Of a stretch of 64,000 nucleotides of DNA, positions 37,869-47,365 are shown piece after piece; within the stretch, counting starts at the first letter, position 1; every line of letters begins with the position of its first letter. The notes under the pieces are model-generated. The model made no database searches. It had not been told where the DNA came from and saw only the letters and a list, made by a program, of their open reading frames with translations. A program made the translations under genes and the position numbers. This stretch comes from Hydrogenovibrio sp. SC-1 (lineage in GTDB: Bacteria > Pseudomonadota > Gammaproteobacteria > Thiomicrospirales > Thiomicrospiraceae). The stretch spans positions 1 through 64,000 of the forward strand of contig NZ_PKGB01000002.1 in NCBI RefSeq assembly GCF_002848135.1. Direction: 5' to 3'.

Positions 37869-38948
37869 ATGACTCAATTAACCATTGGCATTGCCGGGGC
37901 GGGGTTGGTGGGGCGCGTGCTCGCACTGAAGCTGCTCGAACTTGGACATTCCGTGACCCTGTTTGAAAAAGACTCCCCTGAAGCCGAAAATGCCGCAGGG
38001 CAAGTGGCGGCTGGGATGTTAGCGCCCTTTGCAGAATTGGAAACCGCTGAATCGGCGATTTTCGATACCGGATTGCGCTCAATTCAACTTTGGCCGAAGC
38101 TACTGGCACAATTGTCCATTCCACAGGCATTTCAAAATCAAGGCAGTTTGGTTACCGCCCACACCGCCGATATGCCTGAACTCAACCATTTTATGCAGCA
38201 ACTGAAATGCAAGATGACTGCCGCCTCAGAGATTCAATCGCTCAATCAGGCGCAAATTCAAGTCTTGGAGCCGGATTTGACCCACCTAACCCACGGCTAC
38301 TTTTTACCCTTAGAAGCCCAAGTCAATGCACAGCAGTTTATGGACGTGAGCACACGCTTTCTACAAAACCACCCTGACGTAGAATGGAAACCCCATCAAA
38401 CGGTCACGGAAATTGCGAAAGGTCACATTAAAACCGCCAAAGAAACCGTCGGTTTTGATTGGGTGTTTGACACCAGAGGACTGGGAGCAAAAGCCGATAT
38501 GAGTGACTTACGCGGTGTGCGTGGTGAAGTCTTTTGGTTGGATGCACCGGATGTGTCTCTTTCTCGTCCTATCCGTTTAATGCATCCACGCTACCGGATT
38601 TATATTGTGCCACGCCCCAATCATCGTTATGTAGTGGGCGCAACCGAAATCGAGAGTGAAGATTTAAGCCCAATGTCGGTTCGCTCCAGTTTGGAACTGC
38701 TTTCGGCCGTTTACAGCGTCCATTCCGGGTTTGGTGAAGCGCGCATTGTTAAAATGCTCACCCAGTGCCGCCCCGCATTAAAAGACAACTTGCCACGCAT
38801 TGAACATGCCACTCAGACCACGCGGATTAACGGACTCTATCGACACGGATATTTATTAGCCCCCGCCGTAGTCGAGCAGGCGTTAAACGAATTATCCATA
38901 TTTACCCCTTCTGCAACCGAATCTGATTTAAAAAGGAAAGCGATATGA
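37869..38948 (+). CDS. thiO: Glycine oxidase ThiO
   Basis: A 359-residue FAD-dependent enzyme that oxidises glycine to the imine used by ThiG for the thiazole ring. The dinucleotide-binding motif GIAGAGLVGRVLALKLLELG is at the N-terminus, followed by AAGQVAAGMLAPFAE, and the C-terminal part has VVGATEIES and YRHGYLLAP. It is third-codon coupled to thiS (4-bp overlap). The presence of thiO points to aerobic thiazole synthesis. A ribosome site AGGAGAA precedes the start. Confidence 0.92.
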   Translation: MTQLTIGIAGAGLVGRVLALKLLELGHSVTLFEKDSPEAENAAGQVAAGMLAPFAELETAESAIFDTGLRSIQLWPKLLAQLSIPQAFQNQGSLVTAHTADMPELNHFMQQLKCKMTAASEIQSLNQAQIQVLEPDLTHLTHGYFLPLEAQVNAQQFMDVSTRFLQNHPDVEWKPHQTVTEIAKGHIKTAKETVGFDWVFDTRGLGAKADMSDLRGVRGEVFWLDAPDVSLSRPIRLMHPRYRIYIVPRPNHRYVVGATEIESEDLSPMSVRSSLELLSAVYSVHSGFGEARIVKMLTQCRPALKDNLPRIEHATQTTRINGLYRHGYLLAPAVVEQALNELSIFTPSATESDLKRKAI

Positions 38949-39154
38949 CAACGATTTCTGTGCGAATCAACGATGAAATAATGACCCTTCCCTGCGGTTT
39001 ATCCATATCTGAGTTATTAACCCAGTTGGATTATCAGCAACAAAATTTTGCGGTTGCACTAAACGAAACCTTTGTACCCCGCAGTCAACATGCAACCACA
39101 CCCATTCAGGCCGACGATTCCATTGAAATTGTCGCCCCCATGCAAGGAGGCTAA
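38945..39154 (+). CDS. thiS: Sulfur carrier protein ThiS
   Basis: A 69-residue ubiquitin-fold protein ending in the Gly-Gly required for thiocarboxylation (VAPMQGG). It carries sulfur to ThiG. The gene overlaps thiO by four bases and abuts thiG directly. The adenylating partner ThiF is not encoded in the window, so it must be elsewhere or be replaced by a MoeB-like enzyme. Confidence 0.95.
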   Translation: MTTISVRINDEIMTLPCGLSISELLTQLDYQQQNFAVALNETFVPRSQHATTPIQADDSIEIVAPMQGG

Positions 39155-39967
39155 ATGAACCCTTTATCAGAATTATCGAATCCAATGCAATGGGATATTG
39201 GCGGGAAACGTCTTAACAGTCGTTTACTGATCGGCTCTGCGCTTTATCCATCTCCGCAAGCAATGCAAGGTGCTATTGAAGCTTCTGGTGCTGAAATTGT
39301 AACCGTCTCCTTGCGCCGGCAATCTGCTGGTGATCAAGCTGGCAAAACTTTTTGGAACATGATTAAGACTTTAGAGTGCCATATCTTGCCAAATACGGCA
39401 GGCTGTCATTCCGCCAAAGAGGCCATTACCACTGCGCACATGGCACGAGAGGTTTTTGAAACCAATTGGATTAAGCTCGAGGTGATTGGCGACCAATATA
39501 ATTTACAGCCTGATCCGTTTGAATTGGTAAAAGCCACTGAAGTGTTGGTCAATGATGGGTTTGAGGTTTTTCCATACACCACGGATGATTTGGTGCTCGC
39601 CCAACGATTAGTGGATGCTGGTTGTCGTATTTTAATGCCGTGGGGGTCTCCGATTGGTTCGGGCAAAGGGCTCATGAATCCCTATAATTTAAAGACCATC
39701 CGCAAACGCTTTCCCGAGTTGACACTGATTGTCGATGCTGGCATTGGCAAACCCTCTCATGCTGTTCAAGCCCTAGAAATGGGCTATGATGGCGTATTGC
39801 TCAATTCGGCCGTTGCTCTATCACCCAACCCGATTGCCATGGCAAAGGCCTTTCAATCCGCTGTAAAAGCAGGCGTTTATGGCTATCAAGCCGGCACCAT
39901 GCCCGAAAGAGACTTAGCGACCCCCTCAACACCGGTCATTGGCACCCCATTTTGGCACCAAAAATGA
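39155..39967 (+). CDS. thiG: Thiazole synthase ThiG
   Basis: A 270-residue TIM-barrel enzyme that joins 1-deoxyxylulose-5-phosphate, the glycine imine and ThiS thiocarboxylate into the thiazole ring. Family signatures are [14 protein letters not shown]-like [49 protein letters not shown] and [25 protein letters not shown]. The TGA stop falls inside a palindrome-family hairpin. Confidence 0.96.
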   Translation: MNPLSELSNPMQWDIGGKRLNSRLLIGSALYPSPQAMQGAIEASGAEIVTVSLRRQSAGDQAGKTFWNMIKTLECHILPNTAGCHSAKEAITTAHMAREVFETNWIKLEVIGDQYNLQPDPFELVKATEVLVNDGFEVFPYTTDDLVLAQRLVDAGCRILMPWGSPIGSGKGLMNPYNLKTIRKRFPELTLIVDAGIGKPSHAVQALEMGYDGVLLNSAVALSPNPIAMAKAFQSAVKAGVYGYQAGTMPERDLATPSTPVIGTPFWHQK

Positions 39968-39985
39968 CCAGGACTGGTTATTTTT
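39960..39985 (+). terminator. Degenerate CCAGGACTGG hairpin after thiG
   Basis: Arms of 12 bases (39960-39971 with 39974-39985) pair with one G-U and end in five T residues. The core reads CCAGGACTGG, one base off the family consensus. It contains the thiG stop codon and precedes thiE, so it may attenuate thiED relative to thiCOSG. Confidence 0.6.
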
Positions 39986-40019
39986 GCGCGCCAAAGATCA
40001 ACTTAAACAGGAATAATGA

Positions 40020-40676
40020 ATGCAATTTTTAGCTTGCCAAACGCCGGAAAAACCCTTGGGAATTTACCCTTTAGTAGACCGTGCAGACAAACTCCGCCCG
40101 CTGTTTGAAGCGGGCATTACCACCGCGCAAATTCGCATTAAAGATTTGACAGGCGCGACACTAGAGCAGGAGCTCGCGGATGCGGATGCACTCGCTAAAG
40201 CCCATCAAGCTCGATTGTTTATCAATGATTATTGGCAAATTGCATTAAAACTCGACAGCTATGGGGTTCACTTGGGACAAGAAGATTTGGCCATCGCCGA
40301 TTTACACGCTTTATCTCATGCCGGCATACGACTCGGCATTAGCAGCCATAACCCATCAGAATTACGTCGCGCTTTAGCCATACAACCGTCATATATCGCC
40401 ATCGGCCCCATTTTTGAGACCAGTAGCAAGCACTTGACCTACCATCCTGTTGGCCTAGCGAATTTTCGCCAATGGACACAAGGTCTTGATCTACCTGTGG
40501 TGGCAATTGGCGGCATTCCACAACAACACCTTGCCGAAACGGTGCAAGCAGGAGCCGATGGCATCGCCATGATTAATGGCCTTCATCTGAATCAAACCAA
40601 CCAACAGAAGTCGCTTAAAACAGTGATTGAAACCTTCAACCAAGCCTATCAAAACTGGAGCTTTGGAAATGCCTAA
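40020..40676 (+). CDS. thiE: Thiamine-phosphate synthase ThiE
   Basis: A 218-residue TIM-barrel enzyme that joins HMP pyrophosphate and thiazole phosphate to thiamine phosphate. It shows YPLVDR at the N-terminus, AQIRIKD, FINDYWQIA, YGVHLGQEDL, ISSHNPSE, YIAIGPIFETSSK and PVVAIGGI, with the phosphate-binding C-terminus ADGIAMINGL. It overlaps thiD by eight bases. It is separated from thiG by the palindromic hairpin but belongs to the same thi operon. Confidence 0.94.
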   Translation: MQFLACQTPEKPLGIYPLVDRADKLRPLFEAGITTAQIRIKDLTGATLEQELADADALAKAHQARLFINDYWQIALKLDSYGVHLGQEDLAIADLHALSHAGIRLGISSHNPSELRRALAIQPSYIAIGPIFETSSKHLTYHPVGLANFRQWTQGLDLPVVAIGGIPQQHLAETVQAGADGIAMINGLHLNQTNQQKSLKTVIETFNQAYQNWSFGNA

Positions 40677-41493
40677 ACCAACCGTATTATGCATCGCTGG
40701 ATCAGATCCTTATGGCGGCGCGGGCATTCAAGCCGACTTAAAGAGTGTTCACGCACTTGGCGGCTATGCGCTGACCTGTGTTACCGCTTTAACCGCTCAA
40801 AATAGCCAAGGAGTTTTCTGTAGTCAAGCGACATCTGCGACCTTGTTACGCTCGCAGGTGACCACCTTATTAGACGATATGGTAGTGGATGCGGTCAAAA
40901 TTGGCATGCTTGCCAATGCTGAATTAATTGAAGTGGTTGCAGAGATTATTTGCAATTATCAACTCTCCAATGTGGCTTTGGATACACCCATTATCAGTTC
41001 CAGTGGCCATCCACTTTTAGAAAAGGATGCCATTGAAACACTTAAACAGCGCCTTTTACCCTTAGCTACGGTCATCACCCCCAACCTGCCGGAGGTCAAT
41101 TCTCTGCTTGGTAAAGACGTTAATGATGGCTATCAAGGCACCGACGATGAAATGCCGACGATTGGCAAAGAATTTTTTGAATTAGGTGTTCAAGCGGTAG
41201 TCGTGAAAGGTGGTCATATCCAAAGCCAAGATCTCGTAACGGATACATTGCTTCAAGCGGATGCTGACGCCATCCGCTTTTCCAGTCCACGCATCCTGAC
41301 TCAACATACGCATGGCACGGGATGCAGCTTTTCATCCGCCATGGCTTGCTTGTTAGCAAAAGGCATCCCGCTGGATTTAGCAGTAAAACAGACCAAACAA
41401 CAAATGCAGCAATGGCTTTCTCAAAGTGACCAGCTTCATCTGCGCTACCTCGACAATCAAAAACCCCGCAAAGAGCCCCTTCTTCATCTCTAG
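40669..41493 (+). CDS. thiD: HMP/HMP-P kinase ThiD
   Basis: A 274-residue ribokinase-fold enzyme that phosphorylates hydroxymethylpyrimidine and its monophosphate. Motifs are IAGSDPYGGAGIQADLK, ALTAQNSQGV, KIGMLAN, VITPNLPEVNSLLG and the anion-hole/catalytic HGTGCSFSSAMA. I chose the ATG at 40669, inside the thiE end; an in-frame ATG 42 bases earlier gives a tail absent from homologues. It is the last gene of the thiamine operon. Confidence 0.94.
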   Translation: MPKPTVLCIAGSDPYGGAGIQADLKSVHALGGYALTCVTALTAQNSQGVFCSQATSATLLRSQVTTLLDDMVVDAVKIGMLANAELIEVVAEIICNYQLSNVALDTPIISSSGHPLLEKDAIETLKQRLLPLATVITPNLPEVNSLLGKDVNDGYQGTDDEMPTIGKEFFELGVQAVVVKGGHIQSQDLVTDTLLQADADAIRFSSPRILTQHTHGTGCSFSSAMACLLAKGIPLDLAVKQTKQQMQQWLSQSDQLHLRYLDNQKPRKEPLLHL

Positions 41494-41547
41494 TCGTTAG
41501 TCAATTTCGTCAAGATCGATTCTGCGAGACTAACAGTCCACTGATGG

Positions 41548-41901
41548 TTATAGCTCTGACCAAACGGCATATTCATTGCCATTTGGATCGGTAAAATGAA
41601 AGCGACGTCCCCCTGGAAAAGTAAAAATGGCTTGAACAATGGTTCCGCCTGCCGCTTCAACCTGGTCAACGGAGGCCTCTAAATCCGCACTGTACAGAAC
41701 CACCAGTACACTTCCATTGTTGGGTGTTGCAACTTTGTCTGACTGATAGAAGCCGCCATCTAGTCCGGCATTTTCAATGGCGATATAATCTGGGCCATAA
41801 TCAACAAAAGACCAGTCAAAAGCAGTTTTAAAAAACTTTTTCGTGACTTCAAGGTTCCGTGAAGGCATTTCAATATAGTTAATTTTTCCAGTTTCTTTCA
41901 T
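41548..41901 (-). CDS. VOC-family (glyoxalase-like) protein
   Basis: A 117-residue small protein of the vicinal-oxygen-chelate superfamily. It starts INYIEMPSRNLEVTKKFFKTAFDW and ends GGRRFHFTDPNGNEYAVWSEL, as in many uncharacterised glyoxalase/bleomycin-resistance-like proteins. The ATG at 41901 follows GGAGGAAGG; a TTG four codons upstream overlaps that ribosome site and is not used. The substrate is unknown. It lies 15 bp downstream of the sodium/calcium antiporter gene, so it is probably co-transcribed. Confidence 0.85.
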   Translation of the reverse strand: MKETGKINYIEMPSRNLEVTKKFFKTAFDWSFVDYGPDYIAIENAGLDGGFYQSDKVATPNNGSVLVVLYSADLEASVDQVEAAGGTIVQAIFTFPGGRRFHFTDPNGNEYAVWSEL

Positions 41902-41916
41902 TCCTTCCTCCAATTG

Positions 41917-42936
41917 TTACCCCATCATAACAACAATACTGATTGCTGTTGCGTAGACGCCTAAAATGAGAGTGCTCTCGAAACCAATCCGACCAAGACC
42001 ATAGGTTTCGCGTCGTACTAAGCCAAGTAGCAGAATCGCCGTCATTAAAATACTGACCAATCCCCAGGTCATTTGTATTGACGCCATATCCTGATAGATG
42101 GAGCCATTCGGATAGCCCACATCAGCGGCGGCCACCACCAGCATATTAAAACAGTTGGTCCCAAAAATATTACTGACACTCAAGGTTAGGGCACCATAGC
42201 GGATGGCAGCAATTGTCGTCACCAATTCTGGCGTGGAGGTTGCCAAGGCGGTAAAAATCCCTCCAACTAACGTATCGGACAAGTCTGCTTGGTCAGCAAT
42301 GACCTTAGCGGCTTCCATTAACACCCAACCGGCAATACAGGTAACGATGGCTAGAACACTAAAGCGCCCCCATGCTTCAGGCAAACTCCCATGATATTTT
42401 TGTGAGGGTGTATCAGCAACCGTTTGACGTGTTAAGCGGGGAAACCACATGGGCTTGGCTTGTGTTTTGAGAACCAGGTGCAGCCCAAATAAATAAGCAA
42501 CCACGATCACTGGGGTAATGGGGTGAATTCGCCAGCCAGAGACGTTTGGCGTGACGATCGCCAGTAAGGGCAGAGTTAATAATACGATTAATAGTCCTGC
42601 TAACATCAAATTGACCGACGATGCAGCAGCATGTTCTAAATTGGCTTTTCGATAAAAAATGTCTGCAATGCCGAGAAACAATAAATTAACGGCCATGCTT
42701 CCCATCACATTACTCATTGCCAAATCAGGACGCAAGTCGATTGCCGCACTCAGAGTGGCCGCAAAGTCGGGTAAGGAAGTGACGCCTGCGAGCAATAAGA
42801 CACCAAACAGTGCTTCACCCATGCCAGTCCGATCTGCCAATTCATCTGCCAAATGCGCTAACCGGCTACCCGCCACAACAATGACCAGTGCAGCCATTGT
42901 AAAACTGATAATACCGAGGGTCAGCGATGACAACAT
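41917..42936 (-). CDS. Sodium/calcium antiporter (CaCA family)
   Basis: A 339-residue inner membrane exchanger with ten or so segments and the two inverted alpha repeats. The first is GMGEALFGVLLLAGVTSLPDFAATLSA and the second LSDTLVGGIFTALATSTPELVTTIAAI. The acidic residue in the first repeat is Asp (SLPD) where many members have Glu (SLPE); the second keeps STPE. A cation exchange role is likely, and the ion is not certain. Confidence 0.85.
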   Translation of the reverse strand: MLSSLTLGIISFTMAALVIVVAGSRLAHLADELADRTGMGEALFGVLLLAGVTSLPDFAATLSAAIDLRPDLAMSNVMGSMAVNLLFLGIADIFYRKANLEHAAASSVNLMLAGLLIVLLTLPLLAIVTPNVSGWRIHPITPVIVVAYLFGLHLVLKTQAKPMWFPRLTRQTVADTPSQKYHGSLPEAWGRFSVLAIVTCIAGWVLMEAAKVIADQADLSDTLVGGIFTALATSTPELVTTIAAIRYGALTLSVSNIFGTNCFNMLVVAAADVGYPNGSIYQDMASIQMTWGLVSILMTAILLLGLVRRETYGLGRIGFESTLILGVYATAISIVVMMG

Positions 42937-42997
42937 TTAAGGCCCCACTATTTGCACATTGTGTTTGGAAACGTCAAATGCCTAGGCAAAAAACCTT

Positions 42998-44410
42998 TTA
43001 AAACTCACCCGCTTCGTCCAGTAAGTCTGCAGAATTGAACGCATCAATAATCTCTTGCCCTTGCAGCGCATTATTGATGACCATGCGAGTTTCTTCATCC
43101 GCCATTAAGAAGTGGCAAGCAATTAAATAACACTCCATTTCCGGTTTTTCTTCAATACGAACCACTTTCACCCGTTGTTGAATAATCTCCAACTTTTCCA
43201 CTTTAGGATCGGGAGACACATTCACTTGCATAAAGATTTCCAAAATATCATTCACGTCAACCAAGAACTCGGTGTAAAAGGCAAAGCCTCCAGGCGATAA
43301 GTCCTTGTATGGTTCCAGCCAATATTCTGGGAAAATGATGATGTAGTTACTACTCGAAATGCTGTTATAAATTTTTTCGATTAATAAAATGTAATGATAC
43401 AAGTTAATGAAAGCCGATAGCAGTTCTGAGGGAGACGCCTTATTCTTGTCGACATAACCGCGGATATCCTGATCGATTTTGAGTTTTTTTAGGACAGGGC
43501 CTTCGTATAGGGTATGCGGTGTGGATTTTTCAACCAATTCTAATGTGTGTCTATTAATTTGATTTAGCTTTTCTTCAAAATCGCGTAATATCGATTCAGT
43601 TCGCGCATTCCTTGCCAGTGAAGCATAATCTAAATGATGGTCCAAATTCTCTGCTAAAAAACGTTTTGCATTAGCGATGTCCAATTGCCCTACTGAAACC
43701 CCATTAATCACTTCTCTGAGATATTCCAGCTTATCCAATACATCCATAAATAGATCATAGGCTTCGGGAAAGCGTTCTTGTAACGCCGTTTTAATATTTC
43801 CCAAGTATTCCATCACCAAGCCATCAAGCTTGTTATTGACGATTTTCGAAAAATGCTGGATACCGGTCGTAAATATATTGCCCTGGATAACCTTATTGCT
43901 ATCATGACTGCCTATACGAATAAAATGATATCGAATTTTCACTTTATAACGAAAGTAGCGTCGCGTGTTTTCTCGTCGACTACGTATCGCTAATGAGTGC
44001 TTCCCGTTATCATGTTTGTCTTTCGTCAACCAATGATGGGTCTTGGGCGCTTCCTGAGACAAGATATCAAATACGGCTTTTCTAGGTAACCCATCAATGT
44101 CTAGTAAATTATGAAGCGCTTTGAATAAAGCTTCTTCAACAAAGCGAAACTCTACCGGAGAAACATAGCTTTCTTTTGAAAAAGACGTAATCTTAGCTAC
44201 GATGCAAGCGCTAATCGTGCGCGTTACCAATTTGGAATTGATGGATTGCGGATCAGGAAAAATATTAAAGTGTTCAGAGTAACCCGCGTCCAAGTCTCTC
44301 AACAATATCTGAAAAGGATCCTGCCTCAGAATACGAAAGGCCACCCTTTTATATTGAAAGGGTAATAACTCAATAAAAAAATGATCGCTATCGTAATGAG
44401 TACCGGGCAT
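42998..44410 (-). CDS. PilZ-like domain protein, function unknown
   Basis: A 470-residue soluble protein. The C-terminal region (about 370-465) has the look of a PilZ domain: DLSPGGFAFYTEFLVDVNDILEIFMQV corresponds to the D/NxSxxG motif, followed by beta strands and the helix DEETRMVINNALQ. An arginine-rich stretch RSRRENTRRYFRYKVK lies at about 142-157, far from it. PilZ domains bind cyclic di-GMP through RxxxR and D/NxSxxG, so binding by parts distant in sequence is possible. The N-terminal half is unrecognised. It follows the c-di-GMP theme of the window (GGDEF, HD-GYP, EAL). It is a single gene, 168 bp downstream of the glutathione reductase gene. Confidence 0.55.
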   Translation of the reverse strand: MPGTHYDSDHFFIELLPFQYKRVAFRILRQDPFQILLRDLDAGYSEHFNIFPDPQSINSKLVTRTISACIVAKITSFSKESYVSPVEFRFVEEALFKALHNLLDIDGLPRKAVFDILSQEAPKTHHWLTKDKHDNGKHSLAIRSRRENTRRYFRYKVKIRYHFIRIGSHDSNKVIQGNIFTTGIQHFSKIVNNKLDGLVMEYLGNIKTALQERFPEAYDLFMDVLDKLEYLREVINGVSVGQLDIANAKRFLAENLDHHLDYASLARNARTESILRDFEEKLNQINRHTLELVEKSTPHTLYEGPVLKKLKIDQDIRGYVDKNKASPSELLSAFINLYHYILLIEKIYNSISSSNYIIIFPEYWLEPYKDLSPGGFAFYTEFLVDVNDILEIFMQVNVSPDPKVEKLEIIQQRVKVVRIEEKPEMECYLIACHFLMADEETRMVINNALQGQEIIDAFNSADLLDEAGEF

Positions 44411-44578
44411 GAAGTCACCTTATTTCTATGCGGTTTTTTAGCTAAACAACCTTGCTTCGCGTTTTGTTGACACTAATAATGTGGTTATCATAACACCGAA
44501 CACCTTATCCGTACCTTAACGAAGCAGAGGTCATAAATAAAAATTGCAAGGGATGTGCCGACTGCCCATCGCCAAGGA

Positions 44579-45949
44579 TTATTTCAAAATCATCGGTCGC
44601 ATCGTCACTAATTCTTCTGAAGAGGTCGGATGAATTGCGATAGTCGCATCAAAATCGGCTTTAGTGGCTCCCATTTGAATGGCAACGGCAAACCCTTGCA
44701 ACATTTCATCGGCACCCTCTCCAATAATATGAATCCCGACAATTTTTTGGTCATCACCCACACAAACCAACTTCATTGCCGTTTTGATTTGGTGCTTGGT
44801 AAAGGCATAACGCATAGGTGTAAAGTCTGTTTGATATATGCGAACAGCGTCACGACCATACTGCTGATAGGCTTCATGCTCAGCCAAGCCCATCACCCCA
44901 ATAGGTGGATGAGAAAATACCACTGTGGGCACTTTCGACAAGTCCATCTTTAGGTCGGGTTGATGATTGTATAGCCTTTCTGCCAGATAACGCCCCGCAC
45001 GAATGGCGACAGGGGTTAGTTGAGCTTGCCCAGTAACATCGCCCAGTGCGTATACATTAGGAACTTGCGTTTGGTGAGAGTCATCTACTTCAATAAACCC
45101 CTTTCCATTGGTTTGAATACCAATATTTTCCAGCGCAAGCGGCTCCGCCACCGTTTCTCGACCAACGGCCCAAATGACTTGGTCAAACCCATCCAATTGC
45201 TGACCATCTTCAGATTCAATAGAAAGTGTTCCAGATTCAGTACGCATCAACTTTTTAACTTTAAAGTGATATTCCTTGGTAATACCACTTTCAATCATTG
45301 CATCGGTTAATGTTTGTCGAATTAAATCATCAAAGCCTCGTAACACCAAATCTTTACGACTGATTAAAGTAGTTTGAGTCCCTAAAGCTTGTAGAACACC
45401 GGCAATTTCCACAGCAATATAGCCACTGCCAATTACCGCCACGTTTTTGGGTTGCTCAGTGAGTGCAAAAAAACCATCTGAAGATATGCCCAAATCGGCG
45501 TTTTCTGTTTCACTTGGGATGAGTGGGCGCCCGCCAGGTGCAATTACGATTGTTTCTGCCGTGAACAATTTCCCGTCAACGGAAACCGTATGCTCGTCTA
45601 CAAAACTGCCCCATCCTTGCAGCAGATCAATGCCGAGATCCTTTATGTAACCTCTGTACCAGGTATTGATATTGCTAATGAACGTTTCACGTCGTTTGAC
45701 CAATTCTGACCAATCAAAGCCCTTGCGTTCCACGTGAAACCCAAAATCGGGTGCATCACGCAACGCTTCGGCGATATGTGCGCCAAACCACATCACCTTC
45801 TTGGGAACACAGCCGATATTGACACAAGTTCCACCGAGTTTTTGAGCTTCGACCACCGCACATTTCTTGCCATATTCTACAGCACGCTCAACGACGGATA
45901 AGCCGCCACTTCCGGCTCCAATTGCAATCAAGTCATAATCGTATTGCAT
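44579..45949 (-). CDS. gor: Glutathione-disulfide reductase
   Basis: A 456-residue flavoprotein that reduces GSSG with NADPH. It has the FAD motif [16 protein letters not shown], the redox disulfide [13 protein letters not shown], the NADPH motif [15 protein letters not shown] and the C-terminal catalytic [12 protein letters not shown] chose the ATG at 45949 after GGGAGA; an ATG six codons earlier is possible but less conserved. It lies downstream of the peroxiredoxin-glutaredoxin gene, which needs glutathione, with a palindromic terminator between them. Confidence 0.92.
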   Translation of the reverse strand: MQYDYDLIAIGAGSGGLSVVERAVEYGKKCAVVEAQKLGGTCVNIGCVPKKVMWFGAHIAEALRDAPDFGFHVERKGFDWSELVKRRETFISNINTWYRGYIKDLGIDLLQGWGSFVDEHTVSVDGKLFTAETIVIAPGGRPLIPSETENADLGISSDGFFALTEQPKNVAVIGSGYIAVEIAGVLQALGTQTTLISRKDLVLRGFDDLIRQTLTDAMIESGITKEYHFKVKKLMRTESGTLSIESEDGQQLDGFDQVIWAVGRETVAEPLALENIGIQTNGKGFIEVDDSHQTQVPNVYALGDVTGQAQLTPVAIRAGRYLAERLYNHQPDLKMDLSKVPTVVFSHPPIGVMGLAEHEAYQQYGRDAVRIYQTDFTPMRYAFTKHQIKTAMKLVCVGDDQKIVGIHIIGEGADEMLQGFAVAIQMGATKADFDATIAIHPTSSEELVTMRPMILK

Positions 45950-45986
45950 CTGTTTTCTCCCATCCATTTTTGGTTATTGTGATAAC

Positions 45987-46014
45987 AAAAAACCACCAGG
46001 CCTGGTGGTTTTTT
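45987..46014. terminator. 28-bp perfect CCAGGCCTGG palindrome with T6 ends
   Basis: A perfect 28-bp palindrome, arms of 14 bases ending in six A or T, sits between the prx-grx gene and gor (both minus strand). On the minus transcript it is a strong GC hairpin followed by U6, a textbook intrinsic terminator. Part of the transcription may read through to gor. Confidence 0.85.
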
Positions 46015-46036
46015 AATGTCGATTGTGAACGATTTA

Positions 46037-46765
46037 TTAACCCAAGAAAGCGGCTAAATCATCTGACCCACCAACCAACTTGCCTTCAATAAACACCTGT
46101 GGAACGGTATCAGCATTGGCAACGGCTCTTAAAGTCCGCGAAGTGACATCTGAATGTGAAATCGTAATTTCTTCATACTCAATCCCCGCATCTTCCAGCG
46201 CCGCTTTGGCTTTTGCACAGAATGGACATCCTGGCTTAGTGAAAATGGTCGCAACTTTCTTCGGTTTTGCATTCGGGTTGATATAGTTCAACATAGTATC
46301 GGCATCGGACACTTCAAATGGATCACCAGGCACATTCGGCTCGATAAACATTTTTTCAACCACGCCGTCCTTAACCAGCATCGAATAGCGCCATGAGCGC
46401 TTTCCAAACCCTAAGTCGGCTTTATCAACCAGCATCCCCATGCCTTCGGTAAATTCCCCATTGCCATCCGGAATTAAAGTGACATTCTTAGATTCTTGAT
46501 CTTGTGCCCACTCATTCATAACAAAGGTATCATTCACTGATAAGCAAACAATTTCATCTACGCCATTTTCAAAGAAAACGGGCGCAAGCTCGTTATATCT
46601 CGGTAAGTGACTGGAAGAGCAGGTAGGTGTGAACGCGCCTGGCAATGAAAAGACCACAACCGTGCGGCCCTTAAAAATATCATCACTATTCACGTTAACC
46701 CATTCATTGTTTTGACGGGTTGGCCAGATAACACTGGGAACTTTTTGACCTTCTTTATTATCCAT
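46037..46765 (-). CDS. Peroxiredoxin-glutaredoxin fusion
   Basis: A 242-residue hybrid peroxidase. Residues 1-160 are a Prx5-type peroxiredoxin with the peroxidatic Cys in [16 protein letters not shown]. Residues about 170-242 are a glutaredoxin with [15 protein letters not shown] (CPFC). The glutaredoxin recycles the peroxidatic cysteine with glutathione, as in the Haemophilus hybrid Prx5. The glutathione reductase gene follows, completing the NADPH-GSH-peroxide pathway. The ATG at 46765 follows AGGAG by six bases. Confidence 0.93.
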   Translation of the reverse strand: MDNKEGQKVPSVIWPTRQNNEWVNVNSDDIFKGRTVVVFSLPGAFTPTCSSSHLPRYNELAPVFFENGVDEIVCLSVNDTFVMNEWAQDQESKNVTLIPDGNGEFTEGMGMLVDKADLGFGKRSWRYSMLVKDGVVEKMFIEPNVPGDPFEVSDADTMLNYINPNAKPKKVATIFTKPGCPFCAKAKAALEDAGIEYEEITISHSDVTSRTLRAVANADTVPQVFIEGKLVGGSDDLAAFLG

Positions 46766-46884
46766 TTTCAACTCCTATTGGTGTGCGTTTACGTTTAATT
46801 CAGAGTCTATTCTACAAGGCTTTATTGATAAGTAAATTTAATTGTTACTAACGACATGATAGCCTAAAACTATCAGGGTCCTCG

Positions 46885-47334
46885 CTATTGAATCGGTGCC
46901 GACTGTAGTTCTCGCATAAAGGTTTCAAGCCCACCAACTTCCTGAGCATACTTCATCATGACCCCCAACAAACCTTGGTCTTCTTGTTTGGAGGCAATGC
47001 GCGCGGCCAACTGAAATTCTCGATCACACACATCTCCTTGGAAAGCATGTGACTCTAGCAGAGCGGCCAGCGCTCCCACGTTTCCCAACAAGCATGCTGC
47101 TTGCATGGGTTTCACAGTTTCGCCAGCTGCATCCTTTGCCACTTCCTGTTGAGGCGAAACAAAATGCTCTTGAATTAAGACTTTCATCATCCAATAATTC
47201 ATTTCAGGGGCTTCTTGGCTTTCCAACACATTCATAAAGATTTCTTGTGGATCCAAGCCATGCTTTTGAATTAAGGTTTGCACAGTCTTTGAAAAGGGTG
47301 ACCGTGTCTCTGGCTCTAATGCTAATAAATTCAT
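46885..47334 (-). CDS. Conserved hypothetical protein
   Basis: A 149-residue, probably cytoplasmic and mostly helical protein that I do not recognise. Visible features are an N-terminal RSPFSKTVQTLIQKHGLDPQEIF and a central KPMQAACLLGNVGALAALLESHAF stretch with an ankyrin-like feel, too short to call. The start is the ATG at 47334, six bases after AAGGAAA; a TTG seven codons earlier is also in frame. It lies 31 bp downstream of the flavoprotein gene on the same strand. Confidence 0.6.
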   Translation of the reverse strand: MNLLALEPETRSPFSKTVQTLIQKHGLDPQEIFMNVLESQEAPEMNYWMMKVLIQEHFVSPQQEVAKDAAGETVKPMQAACLLGNVGALAALLESHAFQGDVCDREFQLAARIASKQEDQGLLGVMMKYAQEVGGLETFMRELQSAPIQ

Positions 47335-47365
47335 TATGCTATTTTCCTTTAACAATAACAGTTAG

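Noticed and set aside
40627-40668. Upstream start for thiD
   Set aside because: It would add 14 residues inside thiE that are absent from ThiD homologues; the ATG at 40669 places the conserved N-terminus correctly.
41496-41534. GTTAGTC/GACTAAC stem between thiD and the VOC gene
   Set aside because: Seven-base stem with a long loop and no T run; too weak to call a terminator.
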